In this document: positions 56,262 through 64,000 of the stretch, piece after piece
Position numbering within the stretch: position 1 is the stretch's first letter
Layout of the letters: every line of letters begins with the position of its first letter
NCBI RefSeq assembly: GCF_024228675.1
Contig: NZ_CP100461.1
Location: 2,477,398-2,541,397, forward strand
Source: Salinigranum marinum
GTDB taxonomy: Archaea > Halobacteriota > Halobacteria > Halobacteriales > Haloferacaceae
Direction of reading: 5' to 3'
Length of the DNA stretch: 64,000 bases
The notes under the pieces: model-generated
Databases searched by the model: none
The model's input: the letters and a program-made list of their open reading frames with translations, nothing else
Told to the model about the DNA's origin: nothing
Made by a program: the position numbers and the translations under genes

Positions 56262-56711
56262 GTCGTGGCGAACGTCCACGTCGCTGCCGAAGAACGCGAC
56301 GGTGACGTGGCCTTCCTCCGGACGGTCGAGGAGGGCGCGACCGACGGCTCCTACGGGATTCACGTCGCCGACCTCGCGGGTGTGCCCGGGCCGGTCGTAT
56401 CGAGAGCGTCGGAGGTGCTCGACCGCCTCCGCGAGGAGAACTCCATCGAGGCGGAGGGGAGTTCGGGCGAGCAGTCGGAGTCGGTCCAGGCAGTGTTCGA
56501 CCTCGAGGGTGGCCAGTTCGCGGCAAGCGGTGGACCGGAGACGGCGACCGAGACGGCGACGACGGCGGAAGCCGCCAGCGACGGCGGCGAACTCGACCCC
56601 GGAATCGAGTCGGTCCTCGACGAACTGCGTGCGACCAGCGTCAACGACACCTCGCCGCTGGAGCTCATGGGGAAAGTGCAGGAGTGGCAGCGACGACTCG
56701 ATACCGATTGA
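56262..56711 (+). pseudogene. Displaced mutS C-terminal fragment
   Basis: Encodes [20 protein letters not shown] through [12 protein letters not shown], the same segment as the MutS end (about two-thirds identical by eye). The final 70 bases, coding [21 protein letters not shown], are almost identical to those at 55335-55403. No upstream MutS domain is joined. It is probably the original 3' end of mutS. Confidence 0.82.
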
Positions 56712-56746
56712 CGCCGGCCCTCGGGCCGGTGCCCGCAGGGAGCGGC

Positions 56747-57070
56747 CTACTCGGGGCCGTCGAACTCCGGGAGGTCGTCGGCGTGCTCCCGCAGGAGCGC
56801 GAGCAGAGGGCGGATCTCCGCGAACCGAGGCCCCTTCGTCACCTGGTGTGCCTCCCTGTCCCAGGAGACGTATCCGTACGCGTCCAACTTTGGGAGGTGG
56901 ACGTGCCGCAGGAGCAACTGCTCGCGTTCGAGTGCGCTCCGAGACAGCCCACGGTCGTGGGGCGGGCTGTCCGGTCGCGGGTTCCGTTCCTCGAGAGCGA
57001 ACAACAGCCGTCGTCGTCGGACGTCGGCCAGCGCGTCGAACTGACGGTCGAGCGTAGAAAAGTCCCCCAT
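56747..57070 (-). CDS. Winged-helix regulator (DUF7344-like)
   Basis: A 107-residue protein, FSTLDRQFDALADVRRRRLLFAL, with HTH and wing (LPKLDAYGYVSWDREAHQVTKG). Start at the ATG at 57070; a short upstream extension is unlikely. It resembles the product at 26976. No partner gene is known. Confidence 0.72.
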   Translation of the reverse strand: MGDFSTLDRQFDALADVRRRRLLFALEERNPRPDSPPHDRGLSRSALEREQLLLRHVHLPKLDAYGYVSWDREAHQVTKGPRFAEIRPLLALLREHADDLPEFDGPE

Positions 57071-57448
57071 CCCCTTCCCCCCGTCTAGCCCCTCACCCCC
57101 AGAGTAGTAAATCCATCTACATTTTCCGAGGAAAATAACGTGTGAGGAAGTGAGTGACAAACCGGCGTCGACGGCCGTTACGGACGGTCGCGTCGGGTTC
57201 GAGCACCGCGTCGGTCACGCGGTGGCGGAGGGACGTCGGCGGGCACTGGATTGATACGTGTCTACCACATCGGTTGGCCCAATGAGCCGACATCGGCGGC
57301 CATCTCGGCCGTCAACACGTCGACTGCGGCCCCGGTCGTCCGCAGTCGTCCCCGACCCGTCTCCGTGGAGTCCCGTTCGACGCGAGCGCGAACCGCCAGC
57401 GACTCACACCGGCCGTCGGAGACGGGAGGGACAGTAGTGGGAACGAAC
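57071..57448. other. 378-base intergenic region
   Basis: Between divergent genes. Promoters for both must be here. TACATTTTCCGAGGAAAATAA near 57118-57138 contains TTTTCC-GA-GGAAAA, a short perfect inverted repeat just upstream of the regulator gene. Confidence 0.45.
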
Positions 57449-57928
57449 ATGTGGGCGAAAGTCGTCCAGCGCGGGATCCTCCTCCGGCAGACCGACGAGG
57501 TGGTCGAGGCGCTTCTCCTCCGGAATCACGACGGGACGTGGGAACTCCCCGGCGGCAAGGTCGAGTACGGGGAGACGGCGGGCGAAAGCCTCGAACGCGA
57601 GGTGCGCGAGGAGACGGGGCTGGTCGTCACGGGTGCCGAACCGGTGGAGACGACCGTCCGCTCGCTCAAGACGAAGAAGAAACGCGGGAAGTTCGGCGTC
57701 GTCTACCGGTGTGAGTTCGCGGGCGACACCGTCGAACTCAGCGACGAGCACGTCGACTTCGCGTGGCGGGACCGCGCGGGAGTGGTCGAGACGAACCTCA
57801 AGCAGGTCGACGAGTACCGGAGCCTCCTGCGCGTGCTCGGCGCGGGTCGCGAGGGCTCCGAAGCGCCTGGCCTCGCACGTGTCGCGGGAACCCGGGAGTC
57901 GACGAACGCGGAGGCGACCGACCGATGA
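57449..57928 (+). CDS. NUDIX hydrolase
   Basis: A 159-residue NUDIX protein: the box is [14 protein letters not shown] followed by [13 protein letters not shown], complete with the catalytic Glu residues. The C-terminal [17 protein letters not shown] fits nucleotide diphosphate hydrolases such as MutT/ADP-ribose types. It overlaps mutL by four bases (ATGA), so they are coupled; a MutT-like role in sanitising oxidised nucleotides would fit mutL but is inference. Start at the ATG at 57449. Confidence 0.88.
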   Translation: MWAKVVQRGILLRQTDEVVEALLLRNHDGTWELPGGKVEYGETAGESLEREVREETGLVVTGAEPVETTVRSLKTKKKRGKFGVVYRCEFAGDTVELSDEHVDFAWRDRAGVVETNLKQVDEYRSLLRVLGAGREGSEAPGLARVAGTRESTNAEATDR

Positions 57929-60198
57929 GCGATTCGAGCGGGAGCGAGGGGCCACGGGACGCGCCCACCGACGGCGTCGAACCCGATCCGGACCACGGCA
58001 TCCGGGCGCTCGACACGGCGACGGTCCAGCGCATCGCCGCCGGGGAGGTGGTGGAGCGGCCGGCCTCGGTCGTGAAAGAACTCGTCGAGAACAGCCTCGA
58101 CGCCGACGCCTCACGGGTGTCGGTCGCCGTCGAGGGCGACGGCACGAGCGAACTCCGGGTCAGGGACGACGGCGTCGGCATGACCGAGGCGGCGCTCGAA
58201 GCCGCGGTCGAAGAGCACACCACGTCGAAGATCAGCGACATCGCGGACCTCGAATCGGGGGTTGGGACGCTCGGCTTCCGGGGCGAGGCGCTCCACACGA
58301 TCGGGGCCGTCTCCCGGACGACGATCCGGTCGAAACCCCGCGGCGGTGCCCGCGGGACCGAACTCGTCTACGAGGGCGGCGAGGTCAGCGAGATCCGGCC
58401 GGCCGGTTGTCCGGAGGGGACCGTCGTCGAGGTGCGTGACCTCTTCTACAACACGCCGGCGCGTCGAAAGTTCCTGAAGACCGAGGCGACCGAGTTCGAT
58501 CACGTCAACACGGTCGTCACGCAGTACGCGCTCGCCAACCCCGACGTGGCCGTCGCGCTCGAACACGACGACCGCGAGGTGTTCGCCACCGAGGGACGCG
58601 GGAGCCTAGAGTCGGCCGTCCTCTCGGTCTATGGGAGAGCAGTCGCCGAGTCGATGATCCGGGTCGACGACGCCGAGGGCGTGGCGGTCGAGGGGCTCGT
58701 CTCCGATCCCGAGACGACACGGAGCACCCGAGAGTACCTCTCGACGTTCGTCAACGGGCGGTACGTCACGAGTCCCCTCCTCAGAGAGGCCGTCCTCGAC
58801 GCCTACGGCGGCCAGCTCGCGCCCGACCGCTACCCCTTTACCGTGCTGTTCGTCTCGGTCGATCCCGAGACGGTCGACGTGAACGTCCACCCCCGGAAGA
58901 TGGAGGTGCGGTTCGACGACGAGTCGGCGGTCCGTCGGGCGGTCAGCGAGAGCGTCGAGTCGGCCCTCCTCGACCACGGGCTGATCCGCTCGACGGCCCC
59001 GCGCGGCCGGTCGAGAGCCGACGAGACGGAGATCAGGCCCGACTCACCCACCGACGAGACGGTCGCCGAACCGGAGCGCCGCGGGGGACGAACGGACGGA
59101 CGACGAACGAGCCGCGAGAGCCCCGAGGAGGGGAGCGGCGAGCACACGGCGGCCACGGTCGAGGACGAAACGGCGACGGCCGCCGGCGGGAGCGGCGGGG
59201 AGCAACCGGGCGGCGTCGTGGACGCCGACCCCGATGGCACGGGCGAGGCAGACCCCGATGGCGCAGGCGATGCGGGAGCGACGCCGACTTCCGAGACGGA
59301 CGGGAGCCAGCCCGAGGGGTCGACGGCCCGGCGGCCGAGCGAGCGTGGAGACGAACGCCGACCGGAGCCGTCGACGGCGTTGGACCGCCGGAGTGAGGAA
59401 TGGGGACGCGATCGAGACGCACTCGGAGACGCGGTCGACCGCGTGGTCGCGGACGACGAGGGCCACGCGTCGGCCGCCGGACCGGGGCGTCCGGAGACGA
59501 GTGACTCGTCGGGCGTCGTCGGCCCCACGACACAACGGACGCTTGCGGGAGAGGCAGTCGACCGTGACCGGACGTTCGACCGCCTGCCCCGACTGCGGGT
59601 CCTCGGCCAGTTACACGAGACGTACGTCGTCGCCGCGACCGAGGAGGGGCTGGTGCTCGTCGACCAGCACGCGGCGGACGAGCGAGTGAACTACGAGCGA
59701 CTGAAACGGGAACTCGAGGGTGAGACGCCGACACAGGCGCTCGCCGACCCGGTCGAACTCGAACTCACCGCGCGGGAGGCGGCGCTGTTCGACGACTACC
59801 GCGAGGCGCTCGCGCAGGTCGGCTTTCACGCCGGCCGCGTCGACGACCGCCGTGTCGAGGTGCGGACGGTCCCGGCGGTGTTCGACGCGACGCTCGACCC
59901 CGAGGGACTCCGTGACGCGCTGTCGGGCTTCGTGGCCGACGAGCACGACGGCGGCCGCGAGACGATCGACGCCGCGGCCGAGGAACTCGTCGCCGACCTC
60001 GCCTGTTACCCGTCGGTGACCGGGAACACCTCGCTCACCGAGGGGCGCGTCGTCGACCTGCTGGAGGCGCTCGACGCGTGTGACAACCCCTACGCCTGCC
60101 CGCACGGCCGGCCGACGATCGTCCGGATCGACCGCGAGGAGATCGAAGACCGGTTCGAGCGGGACTATCCGGGTCACGCGGGGCGGCGCGAGGAGTAG
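57925..60198 (+). CDS. mutL: DNA mismatch repair protein MutL
   Basis: A 757-residue MutL. GHKL ATPase motifs are [20 protein letters not shown] with [16 protein letters not shown] and [30 protein letters not shown] is the endonuclease motif of nicking MutL proteins, in the C-terminal third after a long acidic linker (about 360-540). The ATG overlaps the NUDIX stop. It works with the MutS encoded upstream. Confidence 0.95.
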   Translation: MSDSSGSEGPRDAPTDGVEPDPDHGIRALDTATVQRIAAGEVVERPASVVKELVENSLDADASRVSVAVEGDGTSELRVRDDGVGMTEAALEAAVEEHTTSKISDIADLESGVGTLGFRGEALHTIGAVSRTTIRSKPRGGARGTELVYEGGEVSEIRPAGCPEGTVVEVRDLFYNTPARRKFLKTEATEFDHVNTVVTQYALANPDVAVALEHDDREVFATEGRGSLESAVLSVYGRAVAESMIRVDDAEGVAVEGLVSDPETTRSTREYLSTFVNGRYVTSPLLREAVLDAYGGQLAPDRYPFTVLFVSVDPETVDVNVHPRKMEVRFDDESAVRRAVSESVESALLDHGLIRSTAPRGRSRADETEIRPDSPTDETVAEPERRGGRTDGRRTSRESPEEGSGEHTAATVEDETATAAGGSGGEQPGGVVDADPDGTGEADPDGAGDAGATPTSETDGSQPEGSTARRPSERGDERRPEPSTALDRRSEEWGRDRDALGDAVDRVVADDEGHASAAGPGRPETSDSSGVVGPTTQRTLAGEAVDRDRTFDRLPRLRVLGQLHETYVVAATEEGLVLVDQHAADERVNYERLKRELEGETPTQALADPVELELTAREAALFDDYREALAQVGFHAGRVDDRRVEVRTVPAVFDATLDPEGLRDALSGFVADEHDGGRETIDAAAEELVADLACYPSVTGNTSLTEGRVVDLLEALDACDNPYACPHGRPTIVRIDREEIEDRFERDYPGHAGRREE

Positions 60199-60215
60199 AC
60201 CGGACGGCGCTCCCG

Positions 60216-61367
60216 CTACAGGAACCGGTTCAGAAGCCGGCCGCTCGACCCCGCCGTCTCACGCGACCGTCTCCGAACGCGTCCGTTGCCGACGAGCGCG
60301 ACGCCGAGCAGGTAAAAGGAGCCACCGAGGAGCGCGTCGATGGCGACGATCGGGAGCCAGGGATGGACGCCGTACAGGGACGCGATCGTCGGCTGGGGGA
60401 GCACGGCGAGGTAGCGGTGCTCGACGAGGAACCGTCGGTAGTAGCCGGTCTCGGGGGGCGCAGACAGCGTGACCGTGGCGTTCACCCGGTCGCGTCCCGC
60501 GACACGGAACTCCCGCGGTGAGACGTCGATTCCCTCCGAAGCGGGGTCGAGGAAGACGACGACCGGGACGAACCCGCCGTTGGGCACGACGTACGTCGCG
60601 TTCTCCGTCGAGTCCCGTTCGATGACCCCCGGGCCGGGCGAGTCGACCGACGAACTCACCACGTCGAACGCGAACGGACCTGCGGGAACGACCATCGCGG
60701 CCGTCGCGATGAGGATGACGACCGCCGCCATCGCGCCGACGACGAGCCGTGTGCTGGTGCCGGCGTCACGCGACCGGTCGCGCGACCGGCGCTCGCCCCG
60801 GGCCGGCTCGCGGAGGGAGTCGACCGCGTAGGCGACGAGCGAGAGGGCGAACAGGAGGTACGCAAAGCCCTGCGCACCGAGAACCGCGTCGGTCCCGAGC
60901 AGCGCGGCGAGGCGGCGCTGGACGGTTTCGACGGCCGCCTGCATCCCCTCGACGACCGTCCCGACGTTCGGAACGACGACGACGCTTCCGCCGACCTGGA
61001 CCGCTTTCGCCACGAGCTGTGGCTCCTGGACCGGTGGCTCGTCGGCCGCCTGATCCGTCGAGGGGTTGGCGTCGCCCTGCGTGAGGTAGCCGTCGGGGGT
61101 TTCACCGACGACGCGGTGAGTCGTGAGCCCGCCGCCGCCGACGCGCTCGGCTCGGAAGACGACGACGTCGCCCTCCTCGACGGGGCCCGAGAGCTCCATC
61201 GGCACCGCGACGAAGCCGTCGCCGGGGTCAAGCGTCGGCTGCATGCTTCCCGTGGTGACGTAGCTCAGGAGGATCGGCTGGCCGAGGAGTTGGCCGGCGA
61301 TGAGAGCGGCGACGGCGATGAGCGCGAGGAGTTCGACTAGCTGAACAGCACGTGTGCGCGCGCTCAT
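60216..61367 (-). CDS. Signal peptidase I (archaeal/SipW-like)
   Basis: A 383-residue membrane protease: N-terminal helix, catalytic Ser41 in VTTGSMQPTL, His84 in LTTHRVVGE and Asp99 in TQGDANPS. Archaeal peptidases use His where bacteria have Lys, so this is of the SipW/ER type. After residue 180 come two or three extra helices (AMAAVVILIATAAMVV and LLGGSFYLLGVALVG) with a beta domain, longer than Sec11-like proteins. It lies downstream of three secreted paralogues, possibly its substrates. Confidence 0.85.
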   Translation of the reverse strand: MSARTRAVQLVELLALIAVAALIAGQLLGQPILLSYVTTGSMQPTLDPGDGFVAVPMELSGPVEEGDVVVFRAERVGGGGLTTHRVVGETPDGYLTQGDANPSTDQAADEPPVQEPQLVAKAVQVGGSVVVVPNVGTVVEGMQAAVETVQRRLAALLGTDAVLGAQGFAYLLFALSLVAYAVDSLREPARGERRSRDRSRDAGTSTRLVVGAMAAVVILIATAAMVVPAGPFAFDVVSSSVDSPGPGVIERDSTENATYVVPNGGFVPVVVFLDPASEGIDVSPREFRVAGRDRVNATVTLSAPPETGYYRRFLVEHRYLAVLPQPTIASLYGVHPWLPIVAIDALLGGSFYLLGVALVGNGRVRRRSRETAGSSGRLLNRFL

Positions 61368-61810
61368 GTGAGTCCGGAGTCAGACGGCGGTCCGGTGCCG
61401 ATCTCTCTCTGCTTGGCGTGATGTCCCGTCGGTACCAATTCGTCCACACCTCCGAGCCTCACCGTTTATTTCTTCGCCGCCGCCTCTCGCTTTTGAAAAT
61501 CACCGTCGGCTCGTGAGAGCGGCGAGAGCAGGAGACACCGGGCCGAAGCGTAGGATACTCATCCGGTGGATCCATCGACGACGAGTAGCCACCTCGCGTT
61601 CTCTGCGCTATCGCCCACAGCGGAGGTTCGAGTCGAAACGGTGCCCGTGTGATTCGATTCGGTCGTCGTCGGACCGTTCGTGGGAAAGGGATCAATGGCC
61701 TACCCGGCCCGTCACCCGTATCCATCATCTTCTCGAAACCGGTGATAGACCTCCGGGGCATCCGTTCGACGGCCACGCGATCCGCACTCGACTAGTGAGT
61801 CGTGACGTAG
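61368..61810. other. 443-base intergenic region
   Basis: Between the signal peptidase gene and the secreted paralogues, all on the minus strand. Open frames on both strands look like shadows. No hairpin or promoter was identified with confidence. Confidence 0.45.
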
Positions 61811-62401
61811 TCAGTCGCTACTGACCGTCAGCGTCCCCGAGAGGTCGTCTGTGGTCACCCCGTCGGTGCTGTCGACGATGATCTGGACGTTGATCACCTT
61901 CCCCGGAGGCAGTTCGTACGTCGCGGTGCCGGTCTGGCCGTTACTCGCCTTGCCGCCGCCGACCTGGATCACCTTCGTGTTCTTCTGGTTCGGGAACTTG
62001 TTCTGGTTCATCCGGAACTGCAGTGTCGAGCCGGTGCTCTGTCCGGCCGTGTCGGCCTCGTAGCTGATCGACACGGTTCGAGTGACCGTGTCGTGGTTGT
62101 GGATCTCGAAGGCCGGGTCCTGATGGGGCTGCCCCTCGCCCACCCGGTACACCGAGTCGACGTTGGTGCCGCCGGCGTTCCCGTCCGCGGTGAAGTCGAT
62201 CAGGAGTTCACCGTTCTCCTCGCGGACGACGGCACCGTCGGTCGTATCGACCAGACCGAGCAGACCGTTCGCGTCGTTGACCACGTTGACGTTCGCGTCG
62301 CGATCCATCGTCGAGCTGATCGAAGCGCCCGTGCCGAGCGCCGCGCCCGAGCCAGCCACCAGTGCACCGAGTCCGATTACGAATTTGCGTCGTTTGACCA
62401 T
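61811..62401 (-). CDS. Secreted DUF1102-type protein (paralogue 1)
   Basis: A 196-residue exported protein: VKRRKFVIGLGALVAGSGA signal, then GASISSTMDRDANVNVVND. The mature part is beta-rich (EIHNHDTVTRTVSISYEAD) and ends in LSGTLTVSSD. The leader has twin Arg (KRRKF) and could go through Tat. The family is found only in archaea as far as I know; function unknown. Its coding region starts 26 bases after paralogue 2. Confidence 0.85.
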   Translation of the reverse strand: MVKRRKFVIGLGALVAGSGAALGTGASISSTMDRDANVNVVNDANGLLGLVDTTDGAVVREENGELLIDFTADGNAGGTNVDSVYRVGEGQPHQDPAFEIHNHDTVTRTVSISYEADTAGQSTGSTLQFRMNQNKFPNQKNTKVIQVGGGKASNGQTGTATYELPPGKVINVQIIVDSTDGVTTDDLSGTLTVSSD

Positions 62402-62427
62402 CGTTGAAATTAACGTGGGTAATATCG

Positions 62428-63096
62428 TTATTCGCTGCTGACGGTCAGGGTACCCGAGAGGTCCTCGGACGTGGAGCCGTCGGTGACGGTACCGAAGCCG
62501 GGGTTCCCGTCGCCGGTGTCGACCTGGAACGATACGCCGACCTTCTCGCCCGAGTCGAGCGTGACGGTCGCCGTGTTGTCCCGCCCGGCCACGTTCGGGA
62601 TCAGAATCTCGTCCGTCACGTCGTTGCTGGCGTCGTCGTCCTCGTCCTGGAGCTGGAAGTAGATCTGTGAGCCGTTGAGGTTGCCGGTGACTGTGTACGT
62701 GAGCGTCACGTCGCGCGACACCGTGTCGTTGTTGACGACGTAGAACGCCGCGTCGTCGTACGGGTCGTCCCAGCCACCGTACGTTTCGTCCTGCAGCGCA
62801 TCGACTTCACCCGGCGGGAAATGGCTGAACTGCCCGACCTGATATCTGGAACCGACGTTGACACCGTCGGCGTTGCCGCCCGCGGTGAAGTCGATCAGCA
62901 GTTCGCCGTTCTGTTCGCGGACGACATCGCTCTGTGTGTCGCTGACGATCGCGAGCAGCCCGTTGCTGTCGTTGACCACGTTGACGTTCGCGTCGCGATC
63001 CATCGTCGAGCTGATCGAAGCGCCCGTGCCGAGCGCCGCGCCTGAGCCAGCCACCAGTGCACCGAGTCCGATTACGAATTTGCGTCGTTTGACCAT
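62428..63096 (-). CDS. Secreted DUF1102-type protein (paralogue 2)
   Basis: A 222-residue member with the same leader, differing from paralogue 1 in DNA at very few positions over the first 130 bases. The mature region diverges (FYVVNNDTVSRDVTLTYTVTG) with the same NNDTV/LSGTLTVSS frame. Its stop is 26 bases before paralogue 1, and it is preceded by paralogue 3 at 21 bases, so the three form one operon. Confidence 0.85.
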   Translation of the reverse strand: MVKRRKFVIGLGALVAGSGAALGTGASISSTMDRDANVNVVNDSNGLLAIVSDTQSDVVREQNGELLIDFTAGGNADGVNVGSRYQVGQFSHFPPGEVDALQDETYGGWDDPYDDAAFYVVNNDTVSRDVTLTYTVTGNLNGSQIYFQLQDEDDDASNDVTDEILIPNVAGRDNTATVTLDSGEKVGVSFQVDTGDGNPGFGTVTDGSTSEDLSGTLTVSSE

Positions 63097-63117
63097 TGGT
63101 AGAGAGAGTTGAATGGA

Positions 63118-63789
63118 TCAGTTGCTGCTGATCGTCAGCGTCCCGCCCAGATCCTCTTGCTTGGTCGCTCCGCTCCCGGTCGTGTCCACGAGGATGGAGA
63201 AGCCGATCGCGCCGGCGGATTGGAGCCGGTCGTCGCGGTTCCCCCCGGCAGCGCCGGTCGTGAACGTCGCAGACGGGTTCGTCGAGCCGCTCTCGACGAC
63301 GAGGTTCTTCGTCGGCTCGCCGTTCCCGACGAGGTTGTTCGGGGCCGGGCGTGCCTGAATGATCATCTTCGAGCCGTTCGAGTTCAGCGAACCCGTGTGC
63401 TGGTATTCGACTGTGACACTGCGCGGAACCGTGTCGTTGTTGACGACCTGGAACGCGGGGTTCACGGTCGGGCTGTTCCCGTCCGTGTTCATCGGAGCGC
63501 CCACGTCGAAGAGCGAGCCGATCTGGTACTGGGAGTTCACGTTGACACCGTCAGCGTTGCCGTTGGCGGTGAAATCGATCGTGAACTCACCGTCGCCCGT
63601 CTCTCGGAGGACGTCGCTCTCGACGTCCTCGGAGACGACGATCGCGAGCAGCCCGTTGCTGTCGTTGACCACGTTGACGTTCGCGTCACGATCCATCGTC
63701 GAGCTGACCGAAGCGCCCGTTCCGAGGGCAGCACCCGAGCCAGCCACCAGTGCACCGAGTCCGATTACGAATTTGCGTCGTTTGACCAT
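63118..63789 (-). CDS. Secreted DUF1102-type protein (paralogue 3)
   Basis: A 223-residue first gene of the three-gene set, same leader and VVNNDTVPRSVTVEYQHTG and LGGTLTISSN. The Met of the conserved VKRRKF leader (63789) is taken as start; a longer frame adds 30 non-leader residues. The upstream promoter must lie in 63790-63900. Confidence 0.85.
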   Translation of the reverse strand: MVKRRKFVIGLGALVAGSGAALGTGASVSSTMDRDANVNVVNDSNGLLAIVVSEDVESDVLRETGDGEFTIDFTANGNADGVNVNSQYQIGSLFDVGAPMNTDGNSPTVNPAFQVVNNDTVPRSVTVEYQHTGSLNSNGSKMIIQARPAPNNLVGNGEPTKNLVVESGSTNPSATFTTGAAGGNRDDRLQSAGAIGFSILVDTTGSGATKQEDLGGTLTISSN

Positions 63790-64000
63790 GTTGGAGTTCA
63801 CCGTTGTTGTCCGCGCGCCCCGGACGCCCGCTCGGGCCGTCCCGAGCCGTCGTCCACCGGACGCGCTTACCCAACCCATGGACTGATACCCCCGTTTACA
63901 TGAGGAGACTGAGCGGAGCGCTGGAACCGCTTGTATCGCCGCTGACAGCGGTTGTGGAGCCGGCAGGCCGAGCGTACCACCGGCTTAATCGGTCGCTACA
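63790..64000. other. Window-end region upstream of the DUF1102 operon
   Basis: Contains the divergent promoter region of paralogue 3. A short open frame from ATG 63900 reaches the end of the window (ATGAGGAGACTGAGC...) but lacks recognisable content. Confidence 0.4.

Noticed and set aside
63900-64000. Open frame at the right edge
   Set aside because: Too short and truncated to judge.

Overview
The window comes from a high-GC haloarchaeon (class Halobacteria). This rests on the paired markers FtsZ2 and CdrS, an archaeal L15e, NcsA, UbaA and a SAMP-like modifier, Rio2, type III RuBisCO, a Bat-type HTH_10 regulator, acidic proteins, GTG starts and TATA boxes about 25-32 bases before start codons (leaderless transcripts). 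The ftsZ2-cdrS-ncsA/cobalamin arrangement recalls Haloferacaceae, but I cannot name a genus. I saw no tRNA, rRNA or CRISPR.

Layout. 1-6.5 kb: one minus-strand cobalamin operon with overlapping genes, in transcription order HAD hydrolase, cbiB, cobS, cobY, cobT, cobD, cbiZ, cbiA (cut by the window edge). It covers the late steps (nucleotide loop assembly, aminopropanol arm, cobinamide salvage). 6.6-12.7 kb: aldo/keto reductase, then the cell-division locus cdrL, cdrS, ftsZ2 with a cluster of GTAAGAC/GTCTTAC sites, then tRNA-thiolation gene ncsA and small conserved genes. 12.8-17 kb: a methyltransferase and an FAD-linked oxidase gene split exactly by a 1.8-kb IS200/IS605 element (tnpA, tnpB). 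17-28.2 kb: housekeeping and regulatory genes (endonuclease IV, peroxiredoxin, lipoate ligase, AIM24, acetyltransferase, Rio2, lactate dehydrogenase, DNA methyltransferase, a large Bat-like sensor-regulator, L15e).

28.8-39 kb looks like an accessory catabolic island: a fumarylacetoacetase-family hydrolase, an SsuA/TauA-type ABC transporter with two permeases, a divergent thermosome-like protein, a class II aldolase, an IclR regulator and an enolase-superfamily dehydratase with two altered active-site residues. An AT-rich island follows. 39.3-52.5 kb: CPBP-like membrane protein, UbaA (E1), a soluble taxis transducer, an IMP dehydrogenase/GMP reductase-family enzyme, a SAMP-like ubiquitin-fold protein, a frameshifted membrane protein, formamidase, HAD phosphatase, type III RuBisCO, a DsbA-like protein, a lipoprotein and a flippase.

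52.7-60.2 kb holds mutS and mutL. Between them lies a DisA_N diadenylate cyclase gene, followed by a second, diverged copy of the mutS 3' end. It looks as if mutS received a foreign tail plus cargo and its own tail was displaced. 60.2-64 kb: a signal peptidase I and three tandem secreted paralogues that share a nearly identical leader at the DNA level.

The observations most worth following are the mutS tail duplication around the c-di-AMP synthase gene, the CdrL/CdrS site cluster, the enolase-family enzyme lacking canonical residues, and the clean IS insertion with its predictable TnpB guide and target.
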